Shown: piece by piece, positions 54,181 to 64,000 of the stretch | Layout: the number at the start of each line of letters is the position of its first letter | Position numbering within the stretch: the stretch's first letter is position 1 | Assembly (NCBI GenBank): GCA_030015575.1 | Contig: CM057339.1 | Span: 773,094,809-773,158,808 of the forward strand | Length of the DNA stretch: 64,000 bases | DNA from: Agapanthus africanus | Lineage: Eukaryota; Streptophyta; Magnoliopsida; Asparagales; Amaryllidaceae | Direction of reading: 5' to 3' | Position numbers and translations under genes: made by a program | Notes under the pieces: generated by a model | What the model was told of the DNA's origin: nothing | The model's input: the letters and a program-made list of their open reading frames with translations, nothing else | The model's database searches: none

Positions 54181-56405
54181 GCACTAAGGCCATGTACTGG
54201 CATATCGAAGACCTATCATCTCGATCAGCCGCTCGAACTGAGTCTGGGGTAAGGCCTTCGTGATTGGATCAGCAGTGTTATCTTCCGTAGCAACTTTCCG
54301 AACCTCGATCTCCTGGCGACCCATGATCTCCCTGATCAGGTGATACCGCCTCAAGATGTGCCTGGACTTCTGATGGGACCTGGGTTCCTTTGCTAAATCT
54401 ATAGCCCCGTTGTTGTCGCAATACAGAGGTACTAGATCAACAATGGACGGAACCACCTGAAGTTCTGTTAGGAACTTCTTTATCCAGACGGCTTCTTTTG
54501 CGGCATCTGCAGCAGCGATATATTCCGCTTCCATCGTCGAGTCAGCAACGGTTTCCTGTTTGGAACTCTTCCAACACACCGCCCCTCTATAGAGGGTAAA
54601 GACATAACCCGACATGGACTTGGAATCATCCTTGTCACTGTGGAAGCTGGAGTCAGCAAAGGCCTCGATCTGGAGGTCTTTTCCTCCATACACCAAGAAC
54701 ATCTCCTTAGTCCTTCTCAGGTACTTGAGAATGTTCTTTACCGCTATCCAGTGTTTCTCTCCAGGGTTTGACTGATACCGGCTTACCACACTCAGTGCAT
54801 AAGCTACATCTGGTCTGGTACACAACATCGCATACATTATAAAGCCTACCGCAGAAGCGTAGGGTATAATAGACATGCGATCCCTTTCCAAATCAGTCTT
54901 GGAAGACATCTCTTTGGAGAGGGTGATCCCATGACAAGCCGGTAGATTACCGCACTTGGAATCTTCCATACTGAATCTTTTCAGTATGGTGTCGATGTAC
55001 CTAGACTGTGAAAGTCCTAATATCCTCTTGGATCTGTCACGATAGATCTAGATCCCCAGAATGTATGAGGCATCACCCAGGTCTTTCATGGAGAACCTGT
55101 GTGACAAGAACCCTTTGACAGATTGTAGCATAGGAATGTCATTTCCTATCAAGAGAATGTCATCCACGTATAAAACGAGGAATACTACAGTTCTCGCTAC
55201 AAATTTACTATAGATGCATGGTTCATCAGGATTTTCGATAAAGCCAAATTCTTTGACCGTCTCATCAAAACAGATGTTCCAACTCCGCGATGCCTGCTTT
55301 AGTCCATAGATGGACTTAAGCAACTTGCACACCTTTCCGCTGCTCCTACTCTGAATGAAACCCTCTGGCTGGTCCATATAGACACACTCCTCTAAATTTC
55401 CATTTAGAAAAGCGGTCTTTACGTCCATCTGCCAGATCTCATAATCGTGGAAGGCAGCAATGGCAAGAAGGATTCGAATGGATTTCAGCATAGCCACTGG
55501 AGAAAAGGTTTCGTCATAGTCCAAGACAGGTCTTTGACGGAAACCCTTTGCAACAAGTCTAGCTTTATAGGTCTCAATCTGTCCATCTACACCAATCTTC
55601 CTTTTGAAGATCAACTTGCATCCTACGGGTTTTACCCCATCTGGAGCAACGTCCAACGTCCATACTTTGTTGGTGTACCTGGACTCCATTTCGGTCCGCA
55701 TTGCATCAAGCCATTTTACCGAGTCAACGCACTGAATGGCCTGCTGGAAGCTAGTCGGCTCATCACTATCAATGATGCAATCCTTTCTATCCCTGTCTAT
55801 GAGAAAACCGTAGTATCTCTCGGGCGGATGAGACTGCCTACTACTTCTGCGGAGCGGCGCAGGAATGTCCAGATCTTTCGAACCCTCTGGTTCTATTAAG
55901 CTTTCAGTAATAGCTCGTGGTTCTGGAATTTCTTCCAATTCTATTGCGTTCCCACTTATCTGTTTTTCCAAAAACTGAGTTTCCAAGAAGTGGGCATGAC
56001 GAGAAACAAAAACCTTTTGTTCCTCTTCGCAATAGAAGAAATATCCCTTAGAGTTCTTTGGATATCCCACAAACTTGCACTGTACTGAGCGTGCCTCGAG
56101 CTTGTCCGCATGCTGCATTTTGACAAAAGCTGGACATCCCCATGTCTTAATGTGATTAAGATAGGGTCTCTTCCCACACCACATCTGATATGGTGTAGTA
56201 GGCACAGTCTTAGTTGGAACTCGGTTCAAAAGGTATGCAGCTGATTCCAGTGCATATCCCCAGAATGATCGCGGTAACTCAGCGTTACTCATCATGGACC
56301 GTACCATATCCAATAGGGTTCGGTTCCGTCTCTCCGATACACCATTATGTTGCGGAGTGTATGGAGGAGTAAGCTGAGAGAGAATTCCATTCTCTTTTAA
56401 GTAAT

Positions 56406-56410
56406 CCAGG
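56406..56410. repeat. Target site duplication of solo LTR H (ccagg, left copy)
   Basis: CCAGG precedes H and recurs at 58615-58619. Confidence 0.9.
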
Positions 56411-58614
56411 TGTTAATTATATGTATGCCCTAGAGGCTATTACTGTACATAGGATGCATATTGTAGTGGATGCTTGGACATATATAGGGAGGACTTTCTT
56501 GCTCGACATGATAGTATGCTATCTGGTTACTCTTTACCTTAACGTGTATACTGGATGTCTCTCTGTTACATGTTGGTAAAGCCCTTAGGATGTGTACTTG
56601 ACTACCTGGACTATGATGCGGATCATACTAGTGGGGACATGGTAGTCCATAAGTACATCCTTCAAGGTCCCTAGTCGTGGGTGTATCGAGACGGGGCATC
56701 GATATACCAGAGTAGACTAGCGTATACCTTCTCGACCCATACAGATGGGCGATGGATGATCCCATATCCATTGGTGTTTGACATCAGAGATGATATACGG
56801 GTGCTCAGTGGAGACTGGGTACACTGGACGGACTCGCCGAGAACTCCCAGATGGTATTATACCTTACGTCAGATGGCAGTTCTCTGGTGACACTGGTACA
56901 GGTTAGTCTGTAGACCCGAGATCGTCATAGAGTCTTGTGTGATTCCCACTGTGCTTTGATTTCCACCTTACCACGTCCAAGAGGGCGTGCAAAACGGTGG
57001 TTTTTGGGTATAGTCCCGAATCACATGGAGGCAATGAGCGATAGGAGGGGATTCGTCTCTCCCGGTATAGGGGGTTGATGTTGCGCTGTGTTCGATTGGC
57101 TATAACCGGAAATCCCTGGCCAGGGTTGCTGAGATTTACTGGTAAGTGTTACCAGTAGTTTCTCGAACTGTTATAGACCTCATATCGACACGATTTATCG
57201 AGCTACTGGGGTCTGACGTTTACCACCCCTAGGCGAGATATGTGACATATCAGACGAACAGACCGGACTGTACGGTAAGTGTTACTGGTTGGATTCACAG
57301 GAGTGTGAGCGGGCTTGCTCGTCGATCTTCTGATCGCTCAATACCCGGGTGGCCGTTACGTTTAGCAGACCGCTTGCGGCTTGTTGGTGTTTGATATGAT
57401 CATCACCTGCTGCCGGCGTATTGACGAGTCTTTAGAGTCCTACACAGAGGTTTCCTGGCTCAAGCGAAATGAAATAGGAGCGTATATAAGATATGTGCGG
57501 GACCGAGAATAATGCGTGTATGTGATACCGTATTCCATTCTCGCGATGAATGTATCGATTGGTTGTATGCGATATAACCTAGTTATCGATTCAAGGATTG
57601 ATTCGATAAGCCGATACATTGGATATTAGTCGGTTATATGAGATATGACCGGATCGTTAAATCAAGTGTTGATTTAATGATTTAATGCATAATTATATAT
57701 TTGATATATTACTTTACATTAACTAGTATTGGTTCACTTTAAATGGATTTTCTCACTTGATGTGCACATTGTATATGTGATATACTTTTGTACATTTGAT
57801 TGTATCATGTTTGATGATACATGATAGTTAGGGTGTATGTTAAGATTAAACCATGGTTATGTAATGGTTAGAGTTTTGATTTTATTTACTTATCTATTTA
57901 TTTATTTATTATTCATTTTGGCAAAAGGAAAAATGGTGGCTTGATTTGTTTTCTTGTTGAAACTTCATGAAGCTTTCACTAAGTGACCTTTGTCTTCATG
58001 CTTAACCCTAACCATTCAAACTAACCATGGTTTATTCTCTACACCTAACTATGGTTGCAATATGATAAGTATTCATTTATTTTCTATTTTGAAAATAACT
58101 TATGATATTCTTTCTCTTCTTCTTCTTCTTCAAGAAGAAGAGAGCTTGCAACCTTCAATGGTGATTTCATGAAAAGAGTGACAAATCCAATTCTAAAGTG
58201 AACCCACTTCCTATTTCTTCATCCTCTACCACTTGCCAAGTAGTATAGGGTGTTTTCTTCACAAGTTTCATGACTTGATGAAGTTGGAGCTTGATCTTGT
58301 GTTGCCTCGACGTAGATCATCTTCGGCATCGAAGCCGACGATCTAGCCCGCCCATTTCTCCGATGAAGCCGACGCTAGAGCCCGGGATCCGATGATCGCA
58401 GCGAGGAGACTTCATCGCGGAGCCATGGAGGTGGAGAACCGGATCTACAAAGGTTGTATGTTCGTTCACTTCTTAGTTAAGTAGTTAACTAGTTGCATGT
58501 TTCGCCTAAACTCTAGTCAACGATCCGTATTAGGGTCTCTCGGCACCTATAAAATTTGAAATTGGCATGGTTGATGCCTTGTGAGACCTCCTTAGTGTGC
58601 CTAGGAACCTTACA
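56411..58614 (+). mobile_element. Solo LTR H (Copia, D family)
   Basis: 2204 bp, TGTTAATTATATGTATGCCC...CCTTACA. It aligns end to end with the 2227-bp LTR of D at roughly 90 percent. Perfect ccagg duplications on both sides and no interior sequence show it is a solo LTR, left after recombination between the two LTRs of a full element that had entered the integrase region of G. Confidence 0.93.
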
Positions 58615-59399
58615 CCAGGAACTCGGCACTCAAGTATTCACCACCTCGATCAGATCTCAGTGTCTTAATACTTTTGCATGTTTGTTTTTCTACTTCATTC
58701 TTATATTCCTGGAATTTTCCAAAGGGTTTGGATTTATGTTTCATTAAGAAGACATAACCGTACCTTGAAAAGTCATCCGTAAAAGTAATGAAGTAAGAAT
58801 AACCGCTTCGTGCATGCGTAGACATTGGACCGCACACATCGCTGTGTACGAGTCCCAAGAGCTCGCTCGCTCTTACTCTGTGTCCAGTGAACGGAGTCTT
58901 TGTCATCTTTCCTTTGAGACAGGATTGACAAGTTGCATATGATTGATATTCGAACGGATCCAAATATCCTTCTGTATGTAACTTCGTCAACCTTCTCTCA
59001 TTGATGTGACCCAGTCTACAATGCCATAAGAAAGTATGATTTGTTTCCGGAGACTTTCTTTTGTGTGTATTCTAGATATTGAAAATCTGTGGTTGGTTTA
59101 ATACGTATATACTATTGCTTAATGTACCTGACCCAATCAGAACTTGATTAAGGTGAATGTTTACAACATTACTTACAAACGCAAATTCATAACCTTCTTT
59201 AGAAATCAAAGATACAGAAATGATATTACAAGTTGCATTGGGTACAAAAATGAAATTACGTAAAACCAAAACATGTTCATCTGACATTCCCAGGTGATGG
59301 TCCCCCATGGCCTCAGCATCCATGCTAGCTCCGTTTGCAACTTTGAGGGTCATGTCACCTGCCTTCAAAAACCTACGCTTTCTCAACGCCTACAAAGAA

Positions 59400-60343
59400 T
59401 TACAGATATGAGATCCTGATCCGGTATCCAATACCCAGGACGTAGAGTTTATTGATAGACAGTTTTCAATAACATACACACCTGAAGCTGAAGCCGCAAC
59501 TTGCTTCAGATCTTGTGTTCTGGCCTTCCAAGCCCTGCAATTTTTCTTCCAGTGTCCACTCTTGTGACAGTAAAAGCACTCTTCCTTATCCACAAGCTTC
59601 CCCGCTACCTTTGTTGCTTTTTCCTTTCCCTTCGTATCCACTTTACTAACACCGCTCCTTGGTTTGGCGGGGGTTTTCTTCTTCTTTCCCTTGGCTTTCG
59701 CCCTGGACCTAGAAGAGGAAGATCCTCCTACAAACAAAGTGGATGTTTCCCTACCTTTCTGTAGGGTGCCCTCTGCACTCCTCAGCATGTTGAGGAGCTC
59801 TGAAAGTTCAACCTCCTTTTCCTGTAAGTTGAAGTTCAGGATGAACTGGGCGTAAGTGGAAGGAAGGGACTGAAGAATCAAGTCCGTATAGAGCTCATTC
59901 TCCAACGTGGTCCCAAGGTCCGCGAGCTCCTCTATGTAGCCAATCATCTTAAGCACGTGTTCCGCTACCGATGATCCGACAGCCAATCTCGCCGAAAACA
60001 GCTTCTTCGACACTTCGTATCTGGCGATACGGGATTGCTCTTCATACAGTTGTTTTGTATGGAGAAATATGGATTCGAGGTCCATATTCTCGTGCCTCCT
60101 CTGATGTTCATTGTCCATAGAGGCAAACACGAGGCACTTGGCCTTCGCGCAGTCGATTTCCCAGGTCTTGCGGATTTCCCTATCCACGACGCTGGTTTTG
60201 GGACCTGGGATAGGGGGAGCTTTGGTGGTAAGAAGATACCCCAACTTGTCATAAGTGATTGCCATTTTGACATTCCTGAGCCAATCTTTGTAGTTTGGCC
60301 CTGTCAGTATATTTTTATCTAGAAGTAACTTAAGTCCAGACAT
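59400..60343 (-). CDS. Element G gag and start of protease
   Basis: Reads from ATG 60343 (MSGLKLLLDKN) for about 315 residues. The N-terminal and middle part are Copia gag: GPNYKDWLRNVKMAI, FLHTKQLYEEQSRIARY, LGTTLENELYTDLIL. A Lys/Ser-rich stretch follows, then a CCHC zinc knuckle (CFYCHKSGHWKKNC, about residue 265) and the protease start WVLDTGSGSHIC near the end. The ATG was chosen because it follows the GCAGCGACC junction by only a few bases and starts the conserved part. In particles this protein would form capsid and bind RNA. It belongs to a broken element, so function is not implied. Confidence 0.85.
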
Positions 60344-60847
60344 GATAATTGGTCGCTGCAATTAGGAGAGAGAGAAGAAACACTTTAGCATGATGCTCTT
60401 GCAAGTTTAGAGTGGTTTTTAATTTGTCTAAACAGGATGGCTCCCACTGTCTCTCGAATCCCTCCTCAAACCATAAAGGAAGAATTAGTCGGGATCAATC
60501 TCACCGTACAATACTTGCTTAATCGTTCAGTCAGGCCAGTGTCGGTACTTCGAGGGAGGTTTTCCAACGCTTTCGCGAAGTTCCTTAATTAAGTAACCTC
60601 TTTTCCCTGTGGGCGTAGCCCCGCTAACACCTTTCTAGACACCTACTTGGTTTATAGCATTGATCGTTAAGTGAGAAAGTTCCGGAGGAGTAGCATATAC
60701 TCACAGTAGGATCGGGATCCAAATATCATCGCGTGACAAAACTGAAGGAATCCTACCAGAATCATCACACTCCAAATGGTATGCAGCGCTAGCAAGTTTC
60801 AGTTCTTTTGAAACTCCCGATGTGGATTTTTGCCCCATGCTCTTATG

Positions 60848-61044
60848 ACCTTGACTTTGGCCAAAATATCATAAGTCACATGTCAAGTTCTACCCGTCAT
60901 TCTCCAGGTTAATTTGAGCCCACCCGCACATACCCTTGACTTTGGCCAACATGGTAGAACGACTTCCCCAAACCAACACATCTATCTATGCTGCACATGA
61001 ATACCCAATAGCTACCAATCACTATGCCTTGATTTTGGCCAACA
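60848..61044 (-). repeat. Triple TTGGCCAAAGTCAAGG repeat in element G leader
   Basis: Three copies (61029, 60936 and 60851 in plus coordinates; spacing 93 and 85), followed on minus by CATAGTGATTGGTAGCT, GTATGTGCGGGTGGG and TCATAAGAGCATGGGGCAA. Same design as in C and D. Confidence 0.8.
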
Positions 61045-62179
61045 TACATAGCTTGAATACTTATTGACCATTCATGTGAAACGACGGAGGGCTACGAATG
61101 GTTTTGGCGAAACCGTGAACGTAGTGAACTTGATATAATCCAAGGAACGAGATAGCTTTCAAAAGGAGTGGTTCAAGCTCCGCATTTAAAAGTTTGGTTT
61201 TGAAAAGAACCGAGTGGTTTTGAAAGTGTTCCAACAACTGTTACTTGGTTTATTTTTTTCTTGCATTAATTCCAATGCGTCCCATCATTTAATCCTACCA
61301 TTGCAGAAAACAACGAAAATATGACGTACGCTTATGCCATCCGCATTCGCCACGGGGTCCCGTCATCACCCGTTAAGTTACTTAACTAACGATAGAGCGG
61401 GGGCTGGACTAGCGCGGATGCAAAACATAAGCAACGCCTAAATAGATATCATATAGATATATATATATAAACATTCGTCACATGCAATGATAGCCATTCC
61501 ATATCACAGATGAACACATTGGATATACTAGGAATCCGCATTTCGTACGAGCCTGTAACGAAGAACGGATTACACGGTCGCGATGAATAGCCAAACCCCA
61601 CCCTAGACCCCTACGGGTGCGGCAAACTACCCGCCAAGTATCCGAAGTGAAGCAACCTCTCTCAACAACGTGAGTAGGCCACTCGGCACTTCGAGATACC
61701 CGGTAGTTTGTGCACCCTACCTTGGGTCTATCCTATGAGCAAAAACAGTAAAAAGAAATTATACAATAACGGCTACAACCCCGACTCGGTTGTGCGGCCA
61801 TACAAATAATATTACATCAATTTACATATTACAAGAATTGAAAGAATAAGAAAACTCTCATCTCACAACCCCCCGGCTATTCATCCGCGACAATCCAACG
61901 AATTCATATACACAAACCATCAACATTACAGATCACAGATATGTATAACCCCCACTAATCGACGTATAGCGATTAGCAGACGTTCAATACATATATCACA
62001 TCACAGATATAACCCATTAGCCAAAGTGTAAAGAAATTCGATCAAAATACGGATTTGTGACCACCCCAAAAACTAACTTGTTCTTTGGAAAATCTGGGTA
62101 GAAACAAACTATATTAAAAATCCCAAAACCTCCAACTAAGTACACTGCACCAAACTCGGCCCACGGCCGAGTCAACTCG

Positions 62180-62226
62180 GCCGCGGATCCACGGAAAGAA
62201 GCATGTTCTTGCCGCAGAACCGCGGC
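62180..62226 (-). other. CCGCGG hairpin module in element G leader
   Basis: GCCGCGGATCCACGG and GCCGCAGAACCGCGGC lie 17 bases apart and can pair imperfectly. A CCGAGTCAACTCGG palindrome lies just beside it. Confidence 0.65.
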
Positions 62227-62420
62227 GCTTTGACCGGTTCAGTGGATCGTTTTTTATGGGTGTCTTTAGAAAACCCTGAGCCGATTTTTCATGTATGATT
62301 TATTGCTTTTAAAGCAGAAATAAAAATCGGCAGAAATTAGGGTTTTTGAAAATGTGTTTTGCTATTTTTTTCGATCGAAGTTCTAAATACTTTGCTAACT
62401 AGTTAGTTTGTGTTTAGCTA

Positions 62421-62433
62421 GGCTCTGATACCA
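62421..62433 (-). other. Primer binding site of element G
   Basis: TGGTATCAGAGCC on minus, one base after the LTR end, complementary to initiator methionine tRNA. Confidence 0.92.
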
Positions 62434-62434
62434 C

Positions 62435-64000
62435 TGTAAGTCCACGTTGCCCACCCCGGTGCTTGCGGGGAGGCGGAAACGTTATGAAAAATCTGATTTG
62501 TACAACACTAGGCAACATGGACTATGAAAAGGAGGGATCTTTGCTAAACAAAACTAACTACCAAAGCTAAAAGAGTTAGCTACTCGGAAAGGGGGTTATA
62601 CCTAGGTCTTCAAGTCCTTCTCTTCTTGCTCCTTGGAGTGAAAGAACGGGTTCTCCTTGTCGTCTTCTCTTGCCGAAGAAAGATCCACCCGAGGGCCTCT
62701 ACCTTTGGCTCCAACCTCAAACTAGAAGTAACTAAAGTACTTGGTGTGCTAAACCTAGGACCTTAGAAAGAGTATAGAGTATTTTTGAGTGTTTTATCTC
62801 AAGCTCAAATGGTTCTCAACTCATGAGAGGGGAGAGCTAGAGAGAGAGGAAGAGGAGGAAAGAGAATGAGAATGATAAAGTGAGAAGAAATAATCCAACC
62901 TTCTCACATATATGTGAATTATGAAAAACAGATAATTAGCTAAAGATAATTGTGATGGTTAATCAAGAAATGACCATTATCATTTCACATTAAATGCTTT
63001 TGCAAGGATCAAAGAGCATCTTTCATATGGAATGATGATGGTCAACTTGTCAACCTAGGTCAACAAGTCAAGTATAGTCAAATGGTCAACAACCCTAACC
63101 ATGCACAATTATAATTAACTAATATTAATAAATCATATTTCACACATAAACATTAGGGTTAAGAAAATGACAATGGTCATCAACCCTAATGAAAGTCCTC
63201 TGCCTCTGCCTCAGTCAACTGTGCATACACACCCGTATCCGTGTTCCGAGGAACACGAATACAATGAGATAAAACCAATCCCAAATCATATACTAGGATC
63301 CGGCTTAAACCAAAGCCCGCTAGTATAAGCTGTCCGAACACCAAACATGCACAAGTGCGCGGATGTGAACGAACCCCGTCGCAAAACCATGCGACCTCTA
63401 CTCGTTTTGCCTAAAGGCGAATAACCCTCTGTGTGGAACTCTAAAGACTCGACACTACGCTGACAGTGGGTTTAACCACAGACCGCAAGCGGCACTAGCT
63501 GTACGTAACGGTCCCCAGGTAGATGCCGATAAGAAGACTGACGAGGTAAACCCATCTGAACTCCTACTGAGCCTGAATGTGACAGTCTCCATACAGTCCG
63601 GTCTGTTCTTCTAAGAACATCGCATGGCGGGCCTAGGGGGCGGTAAACGTCAGTCCCCTAATAGCGGTACAAGTCGTGCCGGAGTGTAGCCCAGAACACT
63701 TGAGATAACACTGGAAAATTACCAGTCTATCTCACTTGCCCTGGCCAGGGACTTTGTGTAATGGCTCTCCTAGACACAGCGCAATATCAACCCCCAATAC
63801 CGGGAGAGACGAATCCTGTCTAACCGTCACTGCCTCCAAGTGCTTCGGGACTGCACCCAAAAACTACCTGTTTGCACGACTCCTTTGAGCCGTGGTAGGG
63901 TAGTAATCAAAGTACAGTGGGAACACACTCGAGGCGAAGTGACAGTGTCAAGTCAACGGACTAAGCTGTACTCATGTCACCTGGGAACTGATAACTGACG
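62435..64000 (-). repeat. 5' LTR of element G, partial (cut by the window end)
   Basis: Matches 52131-53697 of the 3' LTR at about 97.6 percent. About 470 bases of the LTR lie outside the window. Confidence 0.93.

Larger units (their letters stand above)
54184..59400 (-). pseudogene. Element G pol region (integrase, RT, RNase H), interrupted by solo LTR H
   Basis: Close relative of the D pol. Integrase (TCQSCLKGKMTKTPF, HSDVCGPMSTHA, RSDRGGEYL) lies above 58.6 kb. The rest of the integrase tail, RT (QMDVKTAFLNG, YVDDILLIGND) and RNase H (MEAEYIAAADAAKEAVW, ADPITKALPQTQFERL) run from about 56.4 down to 54.2 kb. H sits between the two parts. The order is the Copia order, protease then integrase then RT. 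Broken, a few breaks. Confidence 0.9.
60344..62420 (-). other. Long structured leader of element G
   Basis: 2.1 kb. On minus, in order: CCGCGG module (62226-62180), hairpin ACAACC/GGTTGT (61793-61775), the ACCCAAGGTAGGG domain with CCGTAGGGGTCTAGG (about 61735-61600), CGTTAG-type hairpin (61391-61371), GGTTTC/AAAACC hairpin (61114-61100), triple TCAAGG hairpin repeat (61044-60848), CGC-GAAA-GCG hairpin (60577-60568). The leader ends with a CTCTCTCTCC tract and GCAGCGACC just before the gag ATG. No coding domain. Confidence 0.75.
52131..64000 (-). mobile_element. Element G: Ty1/Copia retrotransposon, minus strand, broken, runs off the window
   Basis: 3' LTR 52131-54169, polypurine tract, pol about 54.2-59.4 kb (with solo LTR H inside), gag to the ATG at 60343, structured leader, tRNA-iMet primer site at 62421-62433, and 5' LTR from 62435 past the window end. 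The visible 1566 bases of the 5' LTR differ from the 3' LTR at about 37 sites (2.4 percent), so it inserted about a million years ago or somewhat more. It is the only one of the three Copia families here with a recognisable gag. Broken, about five breaks besides the H insertion. Confidence 0.93.

Overview
The window is plant nuclear DNA. It has tRNA-iMet- and tRNA-Asp-primed Ty1/Copia and Ty3/Gypsy LTR retrotransposons, a plant-type Athila element, long LTRs of 1.6-2.8 kb and insertions up to five levels deep. This is what repeat-rich intergenic DNA of a large-genome flowering plant looks like. I found no convincing host gene, rRNA, tRNA gene or CRISPR array, and I cannot name the species.

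Layout: eight elements in one nest. Element E (Gypsy, minus, 36590-46726) carries a spliced gene in antisense. Element A (LTR element, minus) sits in the leader of E; its LTR is 286-834 plus 34298-36589, and its body leaves the window on the left. Element B (Athila-type Gypsy, minus, 835-34292, duplication agtct) sits in the LTR of A. Element C (Copia, plus, 1374-21602, duplication atttc) sits in the 3' LTR of B. Element D (Copia, plus, 2934-13544, duplication taagg) sits in the 5' LTR of C. On the right, element F (Gypsy, plus, from 46727) abuts E in opposite orientation. Element G (Copia, minus, 52131 to beyond the end) sits in the gag of F. Solo LTR H (plus, 56411-58614, duplication ccagg) sits in the pol of G. 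The nesting is base-exact at four insertions.

LTR divergence counted by eye fits the nesting: about 4-5 percent for B, 2.4 percent for G, 1.3 percent for C and 1.0 percent for D. D still has an unbroken protease-integrase-RT-RNase H frame; the others are broken fossils.

Most interesting content: (1) C, D and G each have a 2.1-2.9 kb leader between the primer binding site and the coding region. These leaders share an ordered series of small hairpins whose stems change in compensating ways between families, a triple hairpin repeat with nearly fixed spacing (about 94 and 85 bases), and a common pyrimidine-CAG-CGACC junction before the coding part. (2) A GC-rich CCGCGG hairpin module occurs in those Copia leaders and also in the LTRs and leader of the unrelated Athila element. 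(3) The LTRs of E and F are built from a dense lexicon of short palindromes, including a 100-bp tandem unit. (4) E carries an antisense, intron-containing, plant-mobile-domain-like gene with its own TATA box and poly(A) signal.
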